Assembly: GCA_011317545.1 (NCBI GenBank)
Contig: WUJK01000004.1
Span: 2,790,001 to 2,854,000, forward strand
Source of the DNA: Coniella vitis
Lineage: Eukaryota; Ascomycota; Sordariomycetes; Diaporthales; Schizoparmaceae
Direction of reading: 5' to 3'
Length of the DNA: 64,000 nucleotides
Part shown: in pieces, positions 47,890 through 60,900 of the stretch
How the letters are laid out: every line of letters starts with the position of its first letter
Position numbering within the stretch: the first letter of the stretch is position 1
The notes under the pieces: generated by a model
Seen by the model: only the letters and a program-made list of their open reading frames with translations
What the model was told of the DNA's origin: nothing
Databases searched by the model: none
Translations under genes and position numbers: made by a program

Positions 47890-49577
47890 ATGGCCAAGGA
47901 AGCGGACGCAAAGAACAGGTTCGACCACCGCACAAGCCCCAATGATGCCGGCAATGGCCTTGGACACAGCAACGGCAGCGCAAGTGGCAGTGACTCGGGA
48001 AGCAATTCGAAGGTCGAGAAGAAGCCGATCAAGCAGGAGCTAGCTGACGCCAGCCAAGAGGTCGATCAAGAAGAAGCAAAGGGTGACGGTGGTCTCGCGA
48101 CAAAGCACGACCGGAGCATTCGTGAGAAGGGGCTTCTTGACGACATAGCAGACCGTCTGCCCACCGAGCCGCCTCTGCTGGCCATCCCCAGCAACACCGA
48201 AGCACAGCTACAGCGTGCCTCGACAGCCGGCACAGATGCGGAGGGCTACCCTGAAGGCGGCTGGAAAGCATGGTCTGTTGTCCTGGGCTGCTGGTTTTCT
48301 CTTGTGGCAGCGTCGGGCTTGCTCAACACACTGGCAACTTTCCAGACCTACTTGACGACTCACCAGCTCTCAAAGTACAGCGAAAGCTCAGTCGGATGGA
48401 TCTTTTCCCTCTTCCCATTTGTCGTGTTTGGTGTTGGTCTGTTCACCGGCCCGATTTTTGACAAGTACGGGCCTCGATGGATCGTTGCTGTGGGGACCAT
48501 TTTTGATGTTCTCGGCCTGATGCTCTTTAGTATTTCCACAGGTAAGAAATCAGATGACTCTTGGCTGGAACGGTTCGAATAGTGAACTGTAGAAGCACTG
48601 CTCCCTCCTTTGCTGTGTGCGCCTGCAACATCGCTGACCACAGCCTGCTTTTGCTTTGGCTCTAATCAGAACTCTGGCACTTCATCCTCTCCTTTGGCCT
48701 CTGTACAGGCTTCGGTGCCTCCCTCCTCTTTACCCCGTCCTTTGCCGCACCAGGCCACTGGTTCCTCCGCCGCCGCGGCCTCGCAACCGGCCTCGCCGCG
48801 ACAGGCGGGTCCATTGGCGGCATCGTCTTCCCCCTCATGCTCGAGGCCCTCTTCCCACGCCTTGGCTGGGGCTGGTCCATCCGCGTCCTCGGCTTCCTCT
48901 CGCTGGGCCTCACGGCGCTGGCCAACTGCCTCATTCGCACCCGCTTGCCTCCCGCCACCAATGCCTCTGCGCACCCCGACCTGCGCATCTTTCGCGACCG
49001 CGCATTCTTGCTCTGCACCATCGGCATCTTCCTTCTTGAGTTTGCGCTATTCATCCCCGTCACGTACATCTCGAGCTACGCGCGGGATAACGGCTTCTCC
49101 ACGGCGTTTAGCTACCAGATCCTGCCGATTCTCAACGCCGGGTCTGCGTTGGGGCGTGCACTGCCCGGCTGGTGGGGCGACATCATCGGGCCCTTCAACG
49201 TGAACATGCTCATGATTGTCGGCTGCATCGTGTCCTGCCTCGCGATCTGGCTCCCAGCCGGCACGTACACGCCCGGCCTCGTCGTCTACGCGTTCTTGTT
49301 TGGCTTCGCGTCGGGGAGCAACATCAGCATCACCCCCGTGTGCGTCGGCCGTCTGTGCAAGACGCAGCAGTACGGGCGCTACTATGCGACCTGCTACACG
49401 GTCGTCAGCTTTGCGACGCTGGTGGGCGTGCCCCTTGCGGGCGGCATACTGACGAGCAATGGGGGCCAGTACTGGGGTGTGATTGTCTTCACGGGGTGTT
49501 TGTACGCGGGCGCGTTTGCCTCGATTGGGGCGGCCAAGTGGTGCATGGTTGGGTGGAAGCCGTTTGCGGTGTTTTAG
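47890..49577 (+). CDS. MFS transporter, monocarboxylate-transporter (MCT) type
   Basis: Two exons, 47890-48541 and 48670-49577, encode 519 residues; the 128-nt intron is phase 1. A polar 115-residue cytosolic N-terminus leads into the MCT signature PEGGWKAWSVVLGCW at the first membrane helix. Further landmarks are GPIFDKYGPRW between helices 2 and 3, GFGASLLFTPSF, and LGWGWSIRVLGFLSL. About twelve hydrophobic segments are present. Fungal MCT-like proteins move monocarboxylates, riboflavin or unknown small acids at plasma or vacuolar membranes; the substrate cannot be read from sequence. ATG 47890 gives MAKEADAKN; an upstream in-frame Met at 47845 is less likely. It is convergent with the PKS gene, 775 bp away, so it may or may not belong to that locus. 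Confidence 0.88.
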
Positions 49578-50352
49578 CACAGGGAGGAAAATGTCGTGTA
49601 TCTAGCTAGGATTATCTTCCTTTCTGGAGGCGTGTTGGGTTTTGTATTGTAAATTATGTTATTATATATTCTTTCTTCTTCTTGAAAATCCCGGTAGGAC
49701 GTGTGTATGAGGGCCAGGAAAGAAGGCGTGCTTGCTTGTATCTTGCATCCATTGATTGTGCCGCTCTACACTCTCTTGCGGGCATGCTGTGTAATCAGGA
49801 GCCTCAATTACCAATGACAGCTGATCGATCGAGCAAACACGCTGAAACCTGTGGTCTATGCCCGAGCAGGATATGATACCGCAAGCCATCATTCGAGGGC
49901 TCAGTCGAAGAAGCAACCTGGTCTGTTGGATCACGAAGACACTGCAACTACATCCATCATGCACATGCACTCAGGTTTTGCTGCACGGGAACACAATTTA
50001 CAGTACAAAAACACTTTCTGATTAGTTCCGTTGAGAGTGATGTTGAACAACGTCAGAAAAAGAAGAAAAGAGAGAGAAAAGTATAACAATGAACAGCCAA
50101 ACCAAACAACAAATGATGCCCCCCCCCCCTCTCCGCCATCTGCTACCCTCCACCACCTCTCGTCCACATCCACCATCCTCCATCTACCGTCCAACTAACA
50201 CAACGTCCCCCAATGATCCATCAAAAGCAAAAGTAAGAAGAGGCAACACAAAAATCATCCTTCCTGCATGGTCCACCGGCCAATGGAAACACTGCTTCGG
50301 CCAGAAAACCCCATCAACAGGAGACTACCGCATGAGAAGAACCGCGCAGGTC
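49578..50352. other. Convergent intergenic region
   Basis: 3' flanks of the MFS and PKS genes. It contains a C-run near 50118-50127 and an AG-rich patch. No gene seen. Confidence 0.5.
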
Positions 50353-53300
50353 TCAAACAGGACCACCAAACTTGACTGCGATGCAGTGAGCAAGCTCAAA
50401 GATGCTCGCGGCACCAATGACCTCCAAGTCCGTAATCTTGACGCCGACATTCTTGAAAATCCAGCTACGGAAGCTTGATGTCACGAGCGAGTCCACTCCG
50501 TACGCTGCAAGACTCTTGTCTGGATCCATGTCCTCGGGGTTCATGCCAAGCGAGGAAGACAGGTAGTTGATGCATCCGGCAAGAACAACTTCAGTGGCGT
50601 CGTCAATGTTGTCGGCATTCTTCAAGGATGCCGTCAGGCTGCGTCCGGAGGCTTGGCTGGACTTCTTGGACGGGTTCGAGCTGGTGGTGCCTTCGAGTGC
50701 CTGCTGGGGCAGGTCGATGCGATTGAGGATCTCGAACATCTTGGTCTCGGTCCAGTAGGGATCAGAAACGCCATTCTGCAGAATGAGTCCACCTGTGCCG
50801 ACGCCCGTGACGACCTGCGGGGGGAGTGAGAAAATGCTACTACGGCGGCCAGACATGGCAAGCTCCAACAGGAAGAGGAAGTCCTCGATCATGACCATGA
50901 AGAACCCGCTGGCCTTGAGGATGGCGTAGGTCTTTTCGTCCTTCTCCAGCATTCCCGCGCCCATGACCGGTCCCAAGTCGATGGAAACAGAGTGCATTCC
51001 CTGCGTGTTGCGGTGGTGAGCAAGCGCGTCTTCAAAGCAATTGCCGGCAGCATAGTTGGCTTGGCCTCGGTTGCCAATGACACCAGAGGCTGATGCGAGG
51101 GAAACGAAAAAGTCCATGTCGTGCGGAAGCACGGTATGTAGGTTCCAGGAACCGATCATCTTGGGGCGCGTGGCAATGCTCCACTCCTCAAACGTCATGG
51201 TCTCAAAGACCGCATCGGCAATGACAGCGGCGCACTGCACGAGGCCCTTGATTGGCGGGGCTTGTGTGGAAGCCAGTGCGGCCTTGAGGGCCATTTCGTC
51301 GCAGATATCAACGGCCAATACAATGGCTTCGACATCCTTTTGCACAAGGTATTGGAGAAAGTCAGCATCCTCTGCCTTTGCACCGGACCGCGACAGGAAG
51401 AGCAGATGGCGAGCACCGCGGGCAACCATCAGCTTGGCAACTTCTTTGCCCAAGCCTCCCAGACCACCGGCCAAGACGTAAGTCGCATTCGGGTTCAGTC
51501 TGATGGATTCGATGGGGTTGGTGCCCATGCGAATCGTGGCCTCGTCCTTGAAGCGAACAATGTGCATGTGTTGACCCGGGGCGGCGGCCATGCTCTCAAA
51601 CAGCTTGTCGATGTTGTCGACAGTCTTCTCAACAATGAGGTCCCGGGGGCATATTCCAAGCTTGCCCATGGACTGCAGTCTGAAGACATCCTCCCACGCC
51701 TGGCGAAACTGGCCACGATCCTTGGAAACGACCGCGTACAAGTCGAATTTGCAGATCGAAGTATTCAAATTGTATGGCATGGCAACCGTCTTGGTTTGTG
51801 GCGCTCCATAGGTGTTGACGAGGAGGAAGAGATACCCGATCGAAGAAACGCAGGCGGCCTTGAGCTCGAGACGCTCCGTGGACGGGGTGCAAAATATGTC
51901 GACCCCAGCCCCCTCGGTCAGCTCCTTGACACGCAAAGGGAAATTGTCGTCTGTTGTATCAATGATGCGATGCCCGGGGATATGGTAGTTGCTGTGAATG
52001 AAGTTCCGCTCCTCGGCAGTGCGGACGCCTGCAAATACGGTGGCCTTTGTAAACGAAGCCAGACGGATGAATGCATCACCGTACAAGCCCTTGGCACAAT
52101 CGACGAAAACGGTAGAGTCTGGACCGATCATCCCAACGTTGACCAGCCCATGGAAGGCGGTAATCAAGGCAGACGGGCTCACCCCACGCATCATTCTGTC
52201 ATTTGCCACAAGTTGACAGTAAGCGCTATTGACAACGACCGACGATCTGAGGGTGCTGCGTGCCGGGGTAATGACGCGACTACCCACTTGCAGGTCATAG
52301 ACATTCTTGCCCAGCGCAGTGACGATGCCAAGGACGTCGGCGCCCAAGACAGTCTCGCTGCTCTTGCCCATGATTGTGTCGAGATCGATCGGCAACAGCT
52401 GTGTGCACACAACCCGCAGACGAACATGATTCGGGTTCAATGGCGCCTCGGCTTCGTTTTCGGGCACAAAGTACGTGCTCTGCATGTCAGTTACGTGGCC
52501 GAGTCTGATGCCGAAGGGGTGTTTGATGTCGCGCACGGCGACTTGTCGAGTCTGGATCGCCTCGTCGAGGCCATTCTCGACCACGTTGTTCAAAGCACCC
52601 AAGGGGCTCAAACGGGCGCCAAAGAGGGTGGTTCCGCACAGAGCATACTCAACCTCAAGGATGTCGTCGGGGTCAAGTGCACCAAAGGACGAGTCAAACA
52701 CATCCTGGATAGCAGAAGCAGAAAGAGCGATATCGTCCTGTCTCTTGCATCGAGACAGATCTAGCGTGACGATGCGTCTTGAAGAATCCTCGGAGCGGAT
52801 GGTGCGAGCCAGTCCGTGGAATGGCGCCTTCAAGGGGTCTGGTGCCAACCCACAAGCACCCAGCGTGACCCAGAGAAGGCCAGGCGTCGACGTCAACAGC
52901 TTCTTCACAATGGTGAATGCCTTTTCCGAGAGCCCGAAGATGAGAGCTTGGTCGATTTCCACCAAAGAGACACAGGGCTTGCCCATGTGCTCCTCGGTAA
53001 CCTCGGACACGCGCACGAACTCGAGGTTGGTGGCGTCGAAGTGCAAGAGCAACGTCTTCAAAGCATCCGAGATGTCTACATCGGGCAGCAGGACAAGAGT
53101 TGGTTCATCGTGGTTCAAGGTGAGCACGCCGTTGTTCAGTGGCATGACTGCTCGCAACTCTTTCCAGATGATCTGGCTGCACAGGTTACCGTTGCTCTTC
53201 AAGAAGCTAGACGCATCGGATGAGATCTTGATGAATTGAATGTCGCGGATCGCAACCATCGGCTCCGAAGTGTCTGTATCGTGCATCACAATAGTTGCCA

Positions 53301-56300
53301 CGGCCTCTCTGTAGCCCACACGTCGTGCTTTGGCCCATCCGTTGAATTGGGCACCAGCTCCGCGGACCATATTTGGCGAAAACGTAATGTTGTTAATGCG
53401 TGACGGCACCATAGTCGCGTCGCCAATTGCAAAGACGGTTTGGAACATGGCGTCGAGTGTGGCGGGGTGGATCAGATGATCAAATTCAAACTGTGCCGGC
53501 ATCTGGGATTTTGTGTCGGGTATGCGGACAACACTGACGCATGCATCTGTGCTCTTTGAGACCTCAACAACATTCTGGAAAAGAGGTCCGTAGTTCATAC
53601 CGATGCCGTCGAGGTGTTCGTAAAAACGACGCGTGTCAAGCTTCTCGCCGCACTTCGTCATCAGGGACTGGTAAAGAGCTTGCTCGGCATCCTGATCGCT
53701 TGTCTTTTCCGCAAGCTCGCTGCAGACTTTGCCAGAGTAGAAGATGGAGAAGACACCGTCTGCATTCTCCTGCCAAGGGCCCAGCTCCGTCTTGGTCAAG
53801 ATGGTGAATGCGTACATGACGGAACAGTGCGTTGCATCGGGCGGGGGAACCTTGATCATCTTGGCGCTGATCATGTGTTCGAGGCCGTGCTCTGAACTGG
53901 GGATAATAACGGGCTTGATGATGTTGAAATCAGAGACCTGGTAGTTCTGGACAGCGTAGGCTGTGTCGCGGCACTGTCGAGCAGCCTCGAGTGCCATGGT
54001 AATGAGGCCCGACGCCGGGTAAACGATAGTCTTTTGGACCTGGTGATCCAAAAGCCACGGGTTCTCTCCGATTCTGAAGAAGCCGCGCCATCGAGGCTCC
54101 TGCGGCGTAGATTCAGCGATAGGAGCACCGATGAGATCTTCGCGGCCGTGCTTGCGGAAACGCAAGGCATGGCCAAAGTGGGATTCGAACCAGTATCCCT
54201 TGGAGTGGTTGAAGGGATAAGGAGGCAAATCGACAAGGAGACGGGGCAGGCCGCCATGGCAGTTGGTGCGCGCCCAGGTGAAATCGACATGAACACCACG
54301 TGCCCAAATTTCACCAAGAGCTGCAAGTGCAGTCTGGAAAGCATCCTCGTTGCGCTTCAGAAGTCCAAAACAGTTCAAGCCGTTCCGCTTGGGGCTAATG
54401 GAGTTGGCAATCTCCATACAGGAACGACTCAGGGTGACCGCAGGAGAGATTTCCAGAACGAGTTTGGGCTTGACAGCCTTGTACATGGCAGAAAATGCTT
54501 GGTTGAATAGAACGGGAGACACTAGGTTGGTGGCCCAGTATGTTGCGTCGAGTTTGGTGCCGTCAGTGACCAGTTCGCCGGTGACGGAGGAGAACATCTT
54601 GATGCCTGTTCCATCTCGAAGCGGGGTGATGACAGACACTGACAGTCGGTAGTTGGCCTCAACCAGCTGCATGTAGGAGGAATGGTAAGCAGTCTGGACT
54701 GCCAAAAGCTTGTGCCAAATGTCACGCGCAGCAAGGAGGCGGCCGACTTGCACAATATCCTCTTCATTGCCAGACAAGGTAACAGAAACGGGGCTGTTCT
54801 CGCATGCAACCGTCACGTCAAAAACCTGCAGCTCATCCAAGAAGAACTGTGCGTCTGCGGCGGAAAGGCCCACTGCCATCATTCGGCCGCGGACGAATGG
54901 ATTGGTGAAGGCAAGTGCTGTAGCACAAAGTCCGCGTTGGAAGGCAATGAGCCATGCATCCTCACGCTCGAGGTAGCCAGCAGCATAAGCAGCAGCAATT
55001 TCTCCAGAAGAATGACCAACGACAGCTTCGGGGGAAACGTTGGCAGCCTTGAGCAGGTCGACGAGAGCAATCTGAATAGCTGTAGTTGCAGGCTGAGCGG
55101 ACCTAGGCTCGTTGATGTGGCTGGAGCGAGGATTGTCGTGCTGAAGCTCACTCAGCAAATCAAACGTGTGACTGGTGATCAGAGACAGGTACTTGGATGC
55201 CTCAGTCAAGCTTTTTCTGAAAGCATCAAAGGCCATCAACTCACGGCCCATTGCATACCACTGAGCTCCCTGGCCACAGAACACCAAGGCAAGTTTGGGA
55301 GCATCGGTGTCTTCGACGGCGAAGCGCTGGATCTGGAGCTTGTGGGGGTCAGCCAGCTTGGCAAGCAGCTCATCAGGCGACTGAGCAACCACAAAAGACT
55401 TGTACTCTAGGACTGAACGACGAGACAAGGTGTAGGCATAGTCGGCCATGAAAGACGAGTCCGAAGCATGGCCGGTGATGTAGGACTCATGGCCCTTGAT
55501 GATGCGAGCAATGCCCTCAAGTTCGTGCGACGAAAAGGCAAAAAGCTGGGTCTGCGGAAAGGTCGTGGCAGTGTCCTGGACAATGCTCTCAGTGGTGGGT
55601 GCAGACTGGTGGTGGCCAGTCAATGCGCGCTGTGCAAGATAGGAGCCAGCATCGTCGAGGATGACATGCGCATTTGTGCCCCCAAAGCCAAAGCAGTTGA
55701 CACTTGCTCGGCGCAGGCCTTCCATGGGCCAGGGTGTGAGCTGGGTGGGTACCTGGGTAGAGTGGGGTAGTACAAGTCAGTCAGCCTCAATTCTTTACAT
55801 AAGCATTGCCCCAACGTCACCTCGTCCAGATGTCACTTACCTTGACCTTCCAATCTTCAAACTTGATGTCGGGGTTTCCGATGGACTCGTCAAAGTACAG
55901 GTTCTTGGTAATATAGCCCTTTTCGACGGACATTACGGCCTTAATCAGGCCAGCAACTCCGGCGGCACCCTCCAGATGACCAACGTTTGGCTTGATTGAG
56001 GCTATGTAGATGGGCTTGTCGACATCGCGCTCGTCGCAAAAAGCCTGCGAAATGGCAAACGACTCTTTGGGATCACCGGCTCGCGTTCCAGTGCCATGGC
56101 ACTCGACGTATGCAGTCTGGTCAACACCAAGGCCAGCCTCTTGGTACACGGCACGGATGTTGGAAAGCTGGGCGTCAGCGCTGGGCATGGTGATGCCTGG
56201 AGTCTTGCCGTCCTGGTTGACTCTGCTTCCGCGAATGACGGCTCGAATCGTGTCATTGTCACGCAGCGCGTCATCGAGACGCTTGAGGACCACGACGCCC

Positions 56301-57204
56301 ACTCCCTCGCCACGTCCATAGCCCTCAGCTTTGTTGGTGAAAGTGTAGCACTTTCCGTCCTTGCCAAGGAAGTTGAGGGCAGTCATGGGCATCATCGTGG
56401 CAGGGGTAAGGATCATTCCAACTCCAGCAGCGATGGCAAGGTTGGAACGTCCAGTGCGCAAGTCTTGGCAGCCGTTGTGCACGGCGACGAGACTGGCACT
56501 GCAGCCGGTGTCAATGGTTTGACTAGGGCCTCGCAGGTTGAATTGGTACGAAATGCGATTCGCAAGGATCGCATTTCCGGTGCCAGTAGCGGCGTACTGG
56601 GGGGCCCAGTCAGGATCGCGCAGAACGATCTGTTCGTAGTCTGTGGAGGATAATGCGTTAGTAAGTCTGCACGCAATTCATGACAGGGGTGGGTGTGCAA
56701 AAGCAGGTTGCTGGTTCTTACCTTTGACAAAAGTGCCGACATTGACAGAGGTCTCCGTAAGACTGAGCGACTCCTTGGAGTAACCCGCTGCAAAGGTCTG
56801 GTCAGCCAGAGCGACACCAAAAGAGCAAGCAGGCCAATGGACTTACCATTCTCCAGAGCCTGGTAAGTGGTCTCGAGCAGGATGCGCTGCTGGGGGTCAA
56901 CAGCCTGGGCTTCAGTCTGCGAGATGTTGAAGAAGGCGGCATCAAAGGCTCTAATGTCGCCCTTCAGGAAGTGAGCTCCCTTGAAGCCAATGGAGCCCTG
57001 ACGGGTACCACTGGGGTGGTAGAAGCCGTCGATATTGACCCGATCGGCAGGGAATTCCGACCAGGCACTCTCGCCCTTCTCAAGCATCTTGAAGAGCGAC
57101 TCCACATCTTCGCCCTCACCAGGGAATCGGCAGGCCATGCCAACAATGGCAATGGGGACTACCTTGTCCTGATCAACGTGCTGATGCATGCTGCTTCCTG
57201 ACAT
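50353..57204 (-). CDS. Highly reducing type I polyketide synthase, KS-AT-DH-ER-KR-ACP
   Basis: Four exons, 56847-57204, 56722-56787, 55841-56640 and 50353-55752, encode 2,207 residues. Domains in order: KS (20-440; Cys188 in DTGCSAS, His323 in ECHGTGT, His363 in NVGHLEG); AT (about 555-880; Ser656 in GHSSG); DH (about 945-1260; His978 in LLDHQVQ, Asp1175 in HPATLDAMFQ); a linker with pseudo-KR fold; ER (about 1470-1815); KR (about 1830-2020; GGLGGLG, Tyr1975 in NYAAGN); ACP (about 2125-2207; Ser2163 in GVDSL). There is no methyltransferase and no TE or reductase for release. The ER lacks its GGVG NADPH loop, reading CAKGLYGD, so it is probably inactive. The DH H-x3-G motif has Lys for Gly. 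The enzyme should build a linear, partly reduced polyketide; product unknown. Confidence 0.93.
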
Positions 57205-57896
57205 GGTCGACAAAGACAAGCGTGGTATGAGCGTTTGGGGTAAAGAAGATGGGGATTTGTATGCTTCTGATTGAAGAGGAGGCAGACAACGGCAAAAGGT
57301 ATGCAGACTTGTTGATGCCAGGCGACAAATGGCGATGGCCAACAGGTGGTGGGGGAGTACAGGTTCTGGGCAGGATGCGTTGCAACTTGCAAGAAGGTAG
57401 AGGAGCCTGGGGCAAAACGACAAAAAGCGTGCTTGGGCTTTGTGCTAGCAGGAGATTGAACTAAACCTGGAGCAGTCTGTGGTTGGACTGCTGGATTGTA
57501 GGTCGAGTTGAGTGACGGGCAAGGTCAAGAGCTTGTTGTTGTTGTTTTGGTCGAAGCGTACTATGGTAGCTGGCAGCCGAAGTCGACTGTTGCTATCGAT
57601 GTACTGGCGCGAGATCTGACGCGAGATCGCGTCGAGAAAGGGATTGTTGTGCGGGGAGAGACAGGAGAGGATGAAGAATTGCGAAGAAAGCTGAAAGATC
57701 ACGGATGCAAGGTTTGCAAGAAAAGAGATCAGAAGTCTGGCCAAGTAAAGTTGACCGTGGGACAAATAGCTTTGCAGAGATCTGTGAACGAAGTTTGCAG
57801 CGCGTGTTATAGTGGGTGGGAAGAGGAGAAGAAAAAGGGATGGGAAGCAGGAGGCGGCGGATTTCAGTTTGTTGTTATTGAAGGGTGTGGCAGCTC

Positions 57897-57947
<51 letters not shown>

Positions 57948-60900
57948 AAAAGTAGCTGTCTCCATTCACTGGCCTGCTCAGCTATTTTCCAGATGTCCAT
58001 TCACTGCCACCCAGCAGCAGCAGCAAAAGTCGATACTGGCCAATCAGAATCGCGTATTCGCAAGGCTGGCTTCGAGGTAATCATGTGATAAGCACGGGCC
58101 TGGCGACTCAAGAGTGTACCTGCTGGATGTACCTGTTTGACTTATTAGGTCATCCCCAACACTGCTTCCCTCCAGGTTGGTGGAAGGATTTGGTAAGCTG
58201 GACAGCTGCTTCGCACCAAATAACTCTCCAAAATTCCCTGGAATATCATGGCAAGGAAAGGAAGAAGATGTTAGAAAGCGTGTCTGCACGAACTTTCCAT
58301 GATGTTTCTCAGCACAAGCACCACATTATGGGCCAATCATGAATATGCACTCCTGAGCATCAATGTTCTGGTTGAGCAATAGACGGACATTAGGATCAGG
58401 GTCAGGTCGATTGGGTTTCCGCGGGCTCTACTTTATATAAGTACTTTACGATATAGCACTACCTAGATGGAAAGAGATCCACATCGTTCTACATGCAAAC
58501 GACTTCCAATACACATATGCAGCTGTGCTATTGCTGCCGCCATCTCTCTATCCCTCCTCTAGCTCACCTTGGCAAATGCCGCGAACCAATCGGACCATCA
58601 AAGGATTGTTTATGGTCAAGACCCAAAGATGCATGGACAAGCTAGGCAGAAAGGTGCCCCACAATAATGCTGACATAGTATCCATTCGTAGTGCAATGGG
58701 ATAAACAGAATGTAAGGATAGGTGCAGGGCAGAAACCAAACGCAGGAGCCGGATAAGGGCTGGCAGGGACAAAAGCATCCTTCTCTTACAAACCAATCCA
58801 GCCACGCAGAAAGTAAGCCTTGGCCACAAGCGCAGACGGTGGGTACGCGACAAGCAGCCTCCAGTCTGGAAGTATAAGCGCTAGTAGGCTTAGATCTCGT
58901 GTTATCTTCCCCGTGGACTTCTGGAATTCTCACGATGCCTTCTCTTATATATTTCTGGTGCAGTCATAAATGTCCGCAACTGCTCACCAGACCCAGCCAC
59001 CGGTCATATCTGCATAGGCGCATAGTGTAGCGGCAAATGATGTAATTGTGTCATCTGGTGATCAAGACTCTTTTTTGTGTCCAAAGCATGATCTTACCAA
59101 CAGTACCTTGTGTACGATGCAAACAACCTCAAGTAGATTGCACGTTAGGGCTTACAGTGAGGAATCGTAACCATGAGCCCTCGGATCCGTGACCATTGGA
59201 TTGTATCCCGAATATACGCGGGGTCAACCAATACAGCACGGTATATATTGGATTCCCTGCCATGTGCGCACTTCCCATCGAGCCAAAGACAATCTCCGCG
59301 ATCCTTCTTTGGAAATCCTGCCAAGAGAACTTGAACAGTCATCGACGGTTGAAATGTCGGGAGAGGCTCGATTTGCGAACGAGATGATTAGTACAGTGTT
59401 TGTCGGCCTGAAAGCTTCCAAAGTCGGCCGCAGACCACGACAACATCACAACTTCGTGAGCTCCAGAAATGGACGCACGATAGTCAACAGAGATGACGAT
59501 TCTCAAGCGTCTTGTGTGTACTGCCAGACTGGACTCGCCATCAGTCTGGAGCAGTTGAATTTCCCTCCGGATGCATGTTGCTGAGGAGCCGTTCATAACC
59601 ATTAGAGAGCGAGTGGTTGGGATAATCCACCGGCTTGAGGCATGGGTTGAGCAAGACCGAGTCTCAGAGTGGCGCGTCCTGCTAGGAAACGAGATTACTT
59701 GCCAGCTAAGTTTGGAGATAGTTAAGGAGTACCAGAGGACTAAATAAGAAAGAGTGATGTTTTAGCGTTGCCTGTTCCCGCGAATTTATACATTCTCAAC
59801 TTATTGAAATTTTCTGGGCAAGCTTATCAGCGTGGGTAATGAACATGTAATCATCATAGAACAGAGGAGGAAGGTTAATGGTAAACACGCGTTTGAATTC
59901 TTCGCAATATCAATTTTTTCAAATATTTGTGTTTTGAATACTGTCGAATGATTAGAACACCTAGTACTGGCGCGCAGAATATTAACAAACAATTCAGAGC
60001 CTATTGGCCTCGCTGGGTATCCAAAGGCGCCACTTTACATGCTCTACTTCCATTGGGTACCCAAAACGCAACGAGAGTCTAAATTGGTTGCAATGGGACG
60101 CTTTTGTGGATTGATCGGAATACGGTAATATTTACCAAAGCCAGAGAGGCGACCACTGATTAACGACCACGTCGTCGGGAAGCAGGCAAATATTCAAGGC
60201 ATAAATGCTCAAATACTACCCGACCATGTGCATGCAGCCTCGACGAATGTGGCGTATGTGCATCTCATCCATTCCCAAGACATTGACGTGCTTCAATATC
60301 GTATGAATCCTGTAAAACGATTTTTAGTGGTTTCCAAAAGCTTGTTTGAAAATGAAAGCTTAACAACCTCTGCAGCATCTGGGATAGCTTGTGTTTGGAA
60401 AGGGCGGCGAGTACCATTCTACCAATAAACCACCAACAATGGTAGTCTCGAGCTGATTTCAGCTTGGATAATCGCTTTCACAGTAGAAGTCTATATTTAG
60501 TTGAAAATACTGCCGGAAGGACGAACGGACAATGGTGGTAACGCATCCAGATCGCGGTCATATGAACTCCATCTCGGGTGCCTTCAATGGCTGTCCCAAA
60601 CAAGAATTGCAGAGACGGCGGGGTCATCATAGAAATATTGAAGAGAACCTGGCATCCGTGCTCCTATGTATTGTTCGAACCATTTGTCTGGACTCGTGTA
60701 GTGCATTAACAGGTTACGCTTGCTAGCGAGTGTAGGAGACAAGGCGGGTTAACAGGGACTTGAGCCGTGGTCACGCATGAGACGGCGCACTGCTTGTGCT
60801 CACCCATCTCAGTGGAAATCTTCTGCAATGCAAGTTGATGGTCCAAAGATCCTGTGGGCAATTGTTGCTCACCAGCCAGCCGTATCTCGTTCGTGCTACC

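Noticed and set aside
51262..52764. A 500-codon plus-strand frame opposite the PKS
   Set aside because: It lies wholly antisense to the PKS ER/KR region, has no domain, and is explained by codon bias of the true gene on the other strand.
54165..54195. GGGATTCGAACC, a tRNA T-loop-like string
   Set aside because: It lies inside PKS coding sequence and has no other tRNA elements.
57508..58080. A 190-codon plus-strand frame with a poly-Ser tract upstream of the PKS
   Set aside because: The poly-Ser is simply the AGC repeat read in frame; no domain, and it overlaps the PKS leader.
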